From contig NZ_CP136864.1 in the NCBI RefSeq assembly GCF_045689235.1, forward strand, positions 3,286,001 through 3,350,000: a stretch of DNA of 64,000 nt. The letters run 5' to 3'. This DNA comes from Congregibacter variabilis (GTDB lineage Bacteria; Pseudomonadota; Gammaproteobacteria; Pseudomonadales; Halieaceae). Shown here one piece after another: positions 58,611 to 64,000 of the stretch (position 1 is the stretch's first letter; every line of letters starts with the position of its first letter). The notes under the pieces are model-generated. The model was not told the origin of the DNA, searched no databases, and was given only the letters and a program-made list of their open reading frames with translations. A program made the translations under genes and the position numbers.

Positions 58611-59254
58611 GCGGGAATTTTGAGAGCTATCGGCGGGAGTACATCGCCGGAGGCCTCAGCGCAGAAGATCTGTGTGAATCTCCCATCGCGCAGTTTGAAT
58701 TGTGGCTGGAGCAGGCGGTAAAGGCCGGTCTTTCAGATCCTACTGCCATGGCATTGTCGACTATCGACGATCAGGGGAGACCCTGGCAGCGCATTGTGTT
58801 GCTCAAGGGGCTTTCTGACGCGGGTTTTGTGTTCTACACCAACTTCGGGAGTGACAAGGCGGCGGCGATCGAAGGGAACCCCAGGGTTTCACTGTTGTTT
58901 CCCTGGAACGAGTTGGATCGCCAGGTAATCATCGGGGGTACTGCCCAGCGGATGAGTCTCGCGGAGTCTGCGACCTATTTTCTCTCGAGGCCCCGGGAGA
59001 GTCAGATTGCCGCTTGGGCATCGCGACAGAGCCGACCTATCGCCAAACGGGCTCTTCTGGAAGCGCAGGTGCAAAAGCTGCGAGACAAGTTTGCTGATGG
59101 CGAGGTGCCAGTGCCCGATTTTTGGGGTGGGTACCGCGTGCACCCGGAGCGCATAGAGTTCTGGCAGGGTGGCGAACATCGCCTGCATGATCGTTTTCGC
59201 TATTCGAGAGACACAGCCCAGGACGGTTGGGAGTTGGAGCAGCTGCAGCCCTGA
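58607..59254 (+). CDS. pdxH: Pyridoxamine 5'-phosphate oxidase
   Basis: The product has 215 residues, full length. FMN-binding and substrate motifs are conserved: ALSTIDDQGRPWQRIVLLKG, GFVFYTNFGSDKAAAI, the RQVIIGGTAQRM strand and the C-terminal WGGYRVHPERIEFWQGGEHRLHDRF. It makes PLP, the cofactor of HemL among others. Starts in the stop of the DUF4136 gene. Confidence 0.95.
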   Translation: MSGNFESYRREYIAGGLSAEDLCESPIAQFELWLEQAVKAGLSDPTAMALSTIDDQGRPWQRIVLLKGLSDAGFVFYTNFGSDKAAAIEGNPRVSLLFPWNELDRQVIIGGTAQRMSLAESATYFLSRPRESQIAAWASRQSRPIAKRALLEAQVQKLRDKFADGEVPVPDFWGGYRVHPERIEFWQGGEHRLHDRFRYSRDTAQDGWELEQLQP

Positions 59255-59264
59255 TGCCCGGGCG

Positions 59265-60551
59265 CTACCGCATTCGCCGCTGATCAAAGTAGCGGGACTG
59301 TTTGTCGATACCCGCCAGACGGCGTCTGAGCGCGTCCAGCGCCGCGGCGGCTACCATTGTTTGAAAGAGTACTCGCTCCACAGGCCAGCATAGACACACT
59401 GTATCAACGCGCTGCCGGTCCCCCCATGCCAACCAAACGGTACCCACGGGTTTGTCTTCGCTGCCACCACCGGGCCCCGCAATACCCGAAACCGCCATGG
59501 CGAAATCAGCACCGGAAGCATCCAGAGCGCCGATGACCATTTCTTTGACCGTGGCCTCGCTTACCGCCCCCTGGGATTCAAGAGTAGATGCCTGCACGCC
59601 CAGTACCGACTGTTTGAGGGTATTGGAGTAGGTGACAAAGCCCCCCGGAAATACGTCTGAGGCGCCGGCGATCTGCGTGAGCATCGAAGCGATCATGCCA
59701 CCGGTGCATGACTCAGCGCAGCTGATGGTGACCCGGGACTCCCGGGCTAGATCGATGACGGCCTCGGCAATTCGCGTGTCGCCCTCTCCGATGATGTGGT
59801 CGCCGAACAAGCTCTCCAACCACTTTTGGCACTGATCGCGCAGGGGTCGGTCTTCAGCCCGGGTTACGCTCAGTTTTATTTCGAGTTGCGGCGCGCCGGC
59901 ACGAAAACTCAGGACGACTTCGCTGGGCCAGTCCGGGTGATTGTCCAGGACCAGTTGCTGCGCCGTGGATTCACCGAGGCCAAAGGTCTGCAAACGCAAC
60001 ACATCTTTTTGCAGTGTGATGCCAAACCGCGCGCGCAGCTGCTCAATCATAATGGGCAGCATGGCTCGCAGCTCACCGGGCACCCCGGGAGTACACATGA
60101 CAAGACAGTCGTTGACGATCAGTGAAAACCCTACGGCGCTGCCCACGGGGTTGGGGATCAGGCTGCAGCCGGTGGGTAACATCGCCTGTTTACGGTTTGC
60201 GGCGTTCAGTACGAGGCGGCGCTTCTCACACCACTTTTCAAGGTGGTTCAGCGCCTCGGGATGTTCGCTGAGCCCACTGTTTGCAACCTGGGCGAGCACG
60301 GCGGCGGTGAGGTCATCGATTGTGGGGCCTAGTCCACCATTGATGATCAGCACATCTGCGTCAGCGCACAGGGCCTCGATTTCTTTGGCGAGAGCGTTCC
60401 GGTCGTCGCCCAGGGTCACGCGTCGGCTCGGCGTCAGCCCCAGCCCCGCAAGTTCTCTGGCGATCAATGCTGAATTGGAGTCAACCGTGTCTCCGCTCAT
60501 CAGCTCGTCTCCGGTCAGTAATAACTGAACGCGGGGTATTTGGGTGCTCAT
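59265..60551 (-). CDS. cinA: CinA-family protein, MoCF-like plus nicotinamide-nucleotide amidase domains
   Basis: The product has 428 residues from ATG 60551 (GGAGATC lies just upstream; an in-frame extension upstream has no good start). The N-terminal domain is molybdopterin-binding-like (LLTGDELMSGDTVDSNSALIAREL; INGGLGPTIDDLTAAVL). The C-terminal domain is PncC-like (SCAESCTGGMIASMLTQIAGASDVFPGGFVTYSN; AVSGIAGPGGGSEDKPVGTVW). It handles NMN-type by-products of NAD turnover. Divergent from the ParA gene. Confidence 0.9.
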   Translation of the reverse strand: MSTQIPRVQLLLTGDELMSGDTVDSNSALIARELAGLGLTPSRRVTLGDDRNALAKEIEALCADADVLIINGGLGPTIDDLTAAVLAQVANSGLSEHPEALNHLEKWCEKRRLVLNAANRKQAMLPTGCSLIPNPVGSAVGFSLIVNDCLVMCTPGVPGELRAMLPIMIEQLRARFGITLQKDVLRLQTFGLGESTAQQLVLDNHPDWPSEVVLSFRAGAPQLEIKLSVTRAEDRPLRDQCQKWLESLFGDHIIGEGDTRIAEAVIDLARESRVTISCAESCTGGMIASMLTQIAGASDVFPGGFVTYSNTLKQSVLGVQASTLESQGAVSEATVKEMVIGALDASGADFAMAVSGIAGPGGGSEDKPVGTVWLAWGDRQRVDTVCLCWPVERVLFQTMVAAAALDALRRRLAGIDKQSRYFDQRRMR

Positions 60552-60717
60552 GGTGATCTCCAACCAGGAATGATTATGCGCCGCGGGAAAATAGCACAAG
60601 CTTGGCCGCGAGCCGACTGCGCTATGGAGCGATGAATCCCGGTCTTTCGGCTGACAGTGTGCTCGGGCTTGGCTACACTCCCTGCCCTTTGTAGAGCATG
60701 GGTTTAGGGAGTTTGTC

Positions 60718-61500
60718 ATGAAGCGCGTGGTGTTCAATCAGAAGGGTGGTGTGGGTAAAACCAGTATTACCTGCAATCTGGCCGCCATCGACGCGAGCCT
60801 CGGCCGTAAAACGTTGGTTATTGATCTGGATGTGCAGGGTAATACCACGCACTATCTGGTTGGAGAAATTGATGCCGAGGCATTTCCTGCCGAAGCACAG
60901 GGTGTCTCCGGCCTCTTCAAGCAGACAGTAGGTTCCCGGCGCATGAGCCGTAATCCGGATGCTTTTGTTTGGGAGACCCCCTACGAAAACCTGTTTCTCA
61001 TGCCGTCCAGTCCGCTACTGTCAGAATTGGAGCGTGAGCTTGAGGCGCGTTATAAGATCTATAAGCTTCGTGATGCGCTTCTCAAACTCGAAGATGAATA
61101 TGACCGTATCTACATCGACACGCCGCCCAATTTCAATTTTTATTCAAAATCGGCTCTGATCGCAGCAAATAGCGTCTTGATACCGTTTGATTGTGACAGT
61201 TTTGCCAGGCAGAGCCTCTATGCACTGATGGATAACATTGCCGAACTTCGCGAAGATCACAATGATGAACTTGCTGTAGAGGGCATTGTGATCAACCAGT
61301 TCAATAGTCAGGCGCGACTTCCCGGAGAGCTGGTAGCAGAGCTCGAAGCTGAGGGTTATCCGGTGATAGCTAACTTTCTAAACAGCTCGGTGAAGATGAA
61401 AGAATCCCATTATCTGCACCGACCGCTCATTGATTTAGCGCCCTCGCACAAGCTCACTCAGCAGTACCTTGCTTTGCACAAGGCCCTTGATAAGGGCTAG
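60718..61500 (+). CDS. ParA-family ATPase (orphan)
   Basis: The product has 260 residues. Deviant Walker A is NQKGGVGKTSITCNLA with the second Lys preceding the core, Walker A' VIDLDVQGN, and Walker B IYIDTPPNF. A specialised member, since no ParB follows. Such orphans position cell structures or plasmid-like cargo; the target is unknown. It starts 167 nt after the divergent cinA gene. Confidence 0.82.
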   Translation: MKRVVFNQKGGVGKTSITCNLAAIDASLGRKTLVIDLDVQGNTTHYLVGEIDAEAFPAEAQGVSGLFKQTVGSRRMSRNPDAFVWETPYENLFLMPSSPLLSELERELEARYKIYKLRDALLKLEDEYDRIYIDTPPNFNFYSKSALIAANSVLIPFDCDSFARQSLYALMDNIAELREDHNDELAVEGIVINQFNSQARLPGELVAELEAEGYPVIANFLNSSVKMKESHYLHRPLIDLAPSHKLTQQYLALHKALDKG

Positions 61501-61638
61501 TAAAGGCTGGAGTTTAGCGTTCGCTAACGGGTGCCGGCATGGCTTGGCCTCTGTGCAAGTCAGGATCGGCGCCAAAAGACAGCAACGCAGAATTTTTGTG
61601 ACTTGGCGTTCGGCGGCAGCTTGTACCATACTTAATCT

Positions 61639-62142
61639 ATGAACGATGCCGCTACCATTGACGCGGCTGTAAGCACTCTACCGCGTCTGTCCCTCACCGA
61701 AGCTTGTCAGCAGCTGACCGGTCTCCTTGGTGGTGAGCGGGATTTGATAGCAAATGCCGCCAATACTTCTGCCTTTCTTAATACATTGTTACCGGACATT
61801 AACTGGATCGGTTTCTATGTACTTCAGGGCGACGAGTTGGTGTTGGGTCCCTTTCAGGGAGAGCCCGCCTGTGTGCGTATTCCTGTGGGGCGGGGTGTAT
61901 GTGGTACCTGTGTGGCTTCTGGCGACACCCAGCGCGTCGATGACGTGCATGCGTTTCCTGGGCACATCGCCTGCGATGTCCGCTCGCGATCCGAGCTTGT
62001 GGTTCCGGTGAGGGCTCAAGGGACGGTCGTGGCTGTTTTGGACATCGATAGTCCATCCGTCGCACGTTTTAGTGTGGACGATCAGAATTACGTCGAGGTA
62101 TTAGTCGATGAATTCAGTAAACATCAGTTTTCCCAGGGCTAA
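61639..62142 (+). CDS. msrC: Free methionine-(R)-sulfoxide reductase (fRMsr, GAF type)
   Basis: The product has 167 residues, a single GAF domain. The three cysteines that align with E. coli C84, C94 and C118 are C78 (EPACVRIP), C88 (GRGVCGTC) and C112 (HIACD), and NWIGFYVL and SELVVPV motifs are present. It reduces free methionine-R-sulfoxide. The next gene overlaps it by 35 nt. Confidence 0.9.
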   Translation: MNDAATIDAAVSTLPRLSLTEACQQLTGLLGGERDLIANAANTSAFLNTLLPDINWIGFYVLQGDELVLGPFQGEPACVRIPVGRGVCGTCVASGDTQRVDDVHAFPGHIACDVRSRSELVVPVRAQGTVVAVLDIDSPSVARFSVDDQNYVEVLVDEFSKHQFSQG

Positions 62143-63361
62143 GACCCTGCTGTCTTTTCCCCTCCTCCGGGAGGGTGTTACACGCCTGAACGTGCAACTT
62201 ACAGCGTTGGTTCGAGCGGTAATCACTGTGACAATCGCTTCGATTTTGGGCGCCTGTGCCAGCGCGCCGGATTGGGCTTTTGACGTTCGCGATGTCCCCC
62301 CTTTGAAGCTCGATGGCCGCATCTACAGTTACGATCCCAACAACCCGGATTTGCATGATCCCCAGATTCTGATGGTTACACAGGAGATGCGCGATTTTGT
62401 GGAGCTGTATACCGAGGGCGCGAACAATTCGCATAACAAGCTTATGGCTTTGCACCGAGCCATAAAGGGGCAGGGGGTTTTAGGCATGCAGTATGACCCC
62501 TTTGCTGACGGTACGGCTCGCGATGCATTTGAGCGCGGTACTGCCAATTGCCTGAGTTATGCACACATGTTTACCGCTTTGGCTCGAGAGGCGGGGTTAA
62601 ATGCGCAGTATCAATGGATGGAAGTACGTCCGGAGTGGCACCGCATGGGTGACCGGGTTGCCGTGCGCTTGCATGTAAATGTGCAAGTGAAGATGCGCGA
62701 CACGACTGAGTACATGGTCGATATCGATCCGCTGAGTCGTTCGGAGGTTGCCGGGGCGCGGCTTATGAGTGATGAGGAAGGCTTCGCCCTGTACTACAAC
62801 AATCTCGCCATGAATGCGCTCGCCGTGGATCGACCGGTGCAGGCCTGGCAGCAGTTGGTTCGTGGGCTCGAAGAGGCGCCGGGCTTGTCACAGCTGTGGG
62901 TCAATCTGGGAGCTATTTATCGGTACGCAGGGCAATATGCGGAGGCCGAACAGGCCTACTTCCACGCCCTGGAAGTCGACAACAGTGATCGCTCGGCGAT
63001 GAATAATCTGGTGGTGCTGTATGAGCTGCAGGGGCGAAACAACGAGCAGAGCTACTGGGAAGACCGTCTTGAGCGCTATCGCAATCTGAATCCCTACTAT
63101 CACGCGAGCCTCGGAGACCTTGCCATGGAGGAAGAGGATTGGGATGCAGCTTATGCGCACTATAAACGTGCTACCCGTATGCAGCCTGATGATGGCCTGT
63201 TGATTTACAGCCAGGGTTTGGCAGCCCATGAGCTTGGCAACGACGATGAAGCTGAGCGATTGATCGCCCGAGCAATAGAAAGAGCGGCTTTTCAGGTGGA
63301 GAAACAGCGCTACCGCGTGCAGCTGCGCATGATTAAGGAGCAGCAAGCCGCCGCGCTCTAA
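62108..63361 (+). CDS. Lipoprotein with transglutaminase-like and TPR domains
   Basis: The product has 417 residues from ATG 62108; GAGGT upstream supports it, though GTG 62192 is in frame. Lipobox SILGACA. The first part has a transglutaminase-like Cys segment (GTANCLSYAHMFTALAREAG) with His in VAVRLHVNVQV and Asp in MVDIDPL. The second half is TPR (LSQLWVNLGAIYRYAGQYAEAEQAYFHALEV and similar). It may process or bind peptidoglycan-linked or envelope proteins. Confidence 0.75.
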   Translation: MNSVNISFPRAKTLLSFPLLREGVTRLNVQLTALVRAVITVTIASILGACASAPDWAFDVRDVPPLKLDGRIYSYDPNNPDLHDPQILMVTQEMRDFVELYTEGANNSHNKLMALHRAIKGQGVLGMQYDPFADGTARDAFERGTANCLSYAHMFTALAREAGLNAQYQWMEVRPEWHRMGDRVAVRLHVNVQVKMRDTTEYMVDIDPLSRSEVAGARLMSDEEGFALYYNNLAMNALAVDRPVQAWQQLVRGLEEAPGLSQLWVNLGAIYRYAGQYAEAEQAYFHALEVDNSDRSAMNNLVVLYELQGRNNEQSYWEDRLERYRNLNPYYHASLGDLAMEEEDWDAAYAHYKRATRMQPDDGLLIYSQGLAAHELGNDDEAERLIARAIERAAFQVEKQRYRVQLRMIKEQQAAAL

Positions 63362-63430
63362 TCCATGTTTCACCATGGCGGTTATCGAGCACTTTAGTTA
63401 TCCTCCGCGCCTTTGCGTCGGAGACACAGC

Positions 63431-64000
63431 ATGACAGCGTTTTCACGAGTTCTGGACTTATTGCGAACTGATCCTGATACCGGTGGTGAGGTGGCGGTGC
63501 GCGGCTGGCTGCGCAGCAAGCGCGATTCCAAGGCCGGTATATCCTTTCTGGCCATTCATGACGGCTCATCATTTGACGCGATTCAGGCTGTCGTGCCCGC
63601 TGATTTGGCGAACTACGAGAGTGAGGTTTTGCAGCTGACCACGGGCTGTTCTGTGGAACTGCGTGGCATCCTGGTTCCCTCCCAGGGTAAAGGCCAGCAG
63701 GTTGAGATTCAGGCCAGTGAGCTGCGCGTTCTTGGATGGGTTGATGACCCTGAAACTTATCCCATCGCTAAAAAGCGGCATACCTTCGAGTATTTGCGTA
63801 CTCAGGCGCATCTGCGCCCGCGGACAAATACCTTTGGTGCGATTACCCGGGTGCGACATAGCCTCGCCAATGCAATTCACAGCTATTTTCATGACAACGG
63901 TTTTTACTGGGTCAATACGCCGATTATCACGGGCAGCGACTGCGAGGGCGCCGGCGAGCTCTTTCGAGTGAGTACCCTGGATATGAATAACATTCCTCGG
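63431..64000 (+). CDS. asnS: Asparaginyl-tRNA synthetase (partial, 3' end beyond window)
   Basis: 190 codons are in the window. N-terminal OB-fold anticodon domain (GEVAVRGWLRSKRDSKAGISFLAIHDGS; ELRGILVPSQGKGQQVEIQASE) and the start of the class II catalytic core (YLRTQAHLRPRTNTFGAITRVRHSLANAIH; FFYWVNTPIITGSDCEGAGELF). The residues are AsnRS rather than AspRS. Confidence 0.95.
   Translation, partial: MTAFSRVLDLLRTDPDTGGEVAVRGWLRSKRDSKAGISFLAIHDGSSFDAIQAVVPADLANYESEVLQLTTGCSVELRGILVPSQGKGQQVEIQASELRVLGWVDDPETYPIAKKRHTFEYLRTQAHLRPRTNTFGAITRVRHSLANAIHSYFHDNGFYWVNTPIITGSDCEGAGELFRVSTLDMNNIPR

Overview
The window looks like a chromosomal segment of a marine gammaproteobacterium. The single rRNA operon has the 16S-Ile-Ala-23S-5S order. 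The C5 heme genes, the PBP1b-LpoP-type pair and the many small envelope lipoproteins fit the Cellvibrionales, most likely the OM60/NOR5 (Halieaceae) group. This placement rests on overall gene style and rRNA appearance, not on a search. No phage, insertion sequence or CRISPR array was seen, and nearly all of the sequence is coding.

Layout. 1-9436: envelope and housekeeping genes: a dsbD fragment, a PCuAC copper chaperone, a DUF2333 protein, a pentapeptide protein, adenosine kinase, mrcB with an lpoP-like lipoprotein, a ModF-like double ABC ATPase and a Nudix hydrolase. 9450-9682: a pair of inverted ~60-bp sequences that no gene explains. 9772-15006: a minus-strand run of ClC channel, hemJ, hemL, hemB and a small secreted protein. 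15098-20688: argC, erpA, anmK, an M23 endopeptidase and tyrS. 20740-26587: the rRNA operon with a stringent-type promoter, boxA, processing stems, two tRNAs, an unusual perfect hairpin in the 16S-23S spacer, and a terminator. 26806-42707: mixed genes, including a zinc-finger membrane protein beside a Cys-rich pilin-like protein, an M20 peptidase, tdk, msrB, a LOG-family protein, SixA, a yqjG/LysR/pirin cluster, a Kazal-type lipoprotein coupled to a dicarboxylate symporter, and an amidohydrolase.

42781-57529 is the most striking part. It is a minus-strand run of 13 tightly packed or overlapping genes that looks like one operon for an envelope machine. In transcription order it encodes: a periplasmic protein with a TonB-like C-terminus; a Ser/Gln-rich lipoprotein; a large lipoprotein; a single-pass repeat-rich protein; a PEGA-repeat protein with a sulfatase-modifying-factor-like domain; a small secreted protein; an ExbB/TolQ/MotA-type channel subunit; an actin/Hsp70-like protein; two von Willebrand A proteins, each with an N-terminal membrane segment carrying an Asp as in ExbD/MotB; two lipoproteins; and an M48 lipoprotein protease. 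I know no named system with this composition. The inference is an ion-driven complex whose two vWA subunits serve as the stator partner of the channel and reach toward outer-membrane lipoproteins.

57690-64000: a small divergent gene, a DUF4136 lipoprotein, pdxH, cinA, an orphan ParA, a free methionine-R-sulfoxide reductase, a transglutaminase-like/TPR lipoprotein and the start of asnS.
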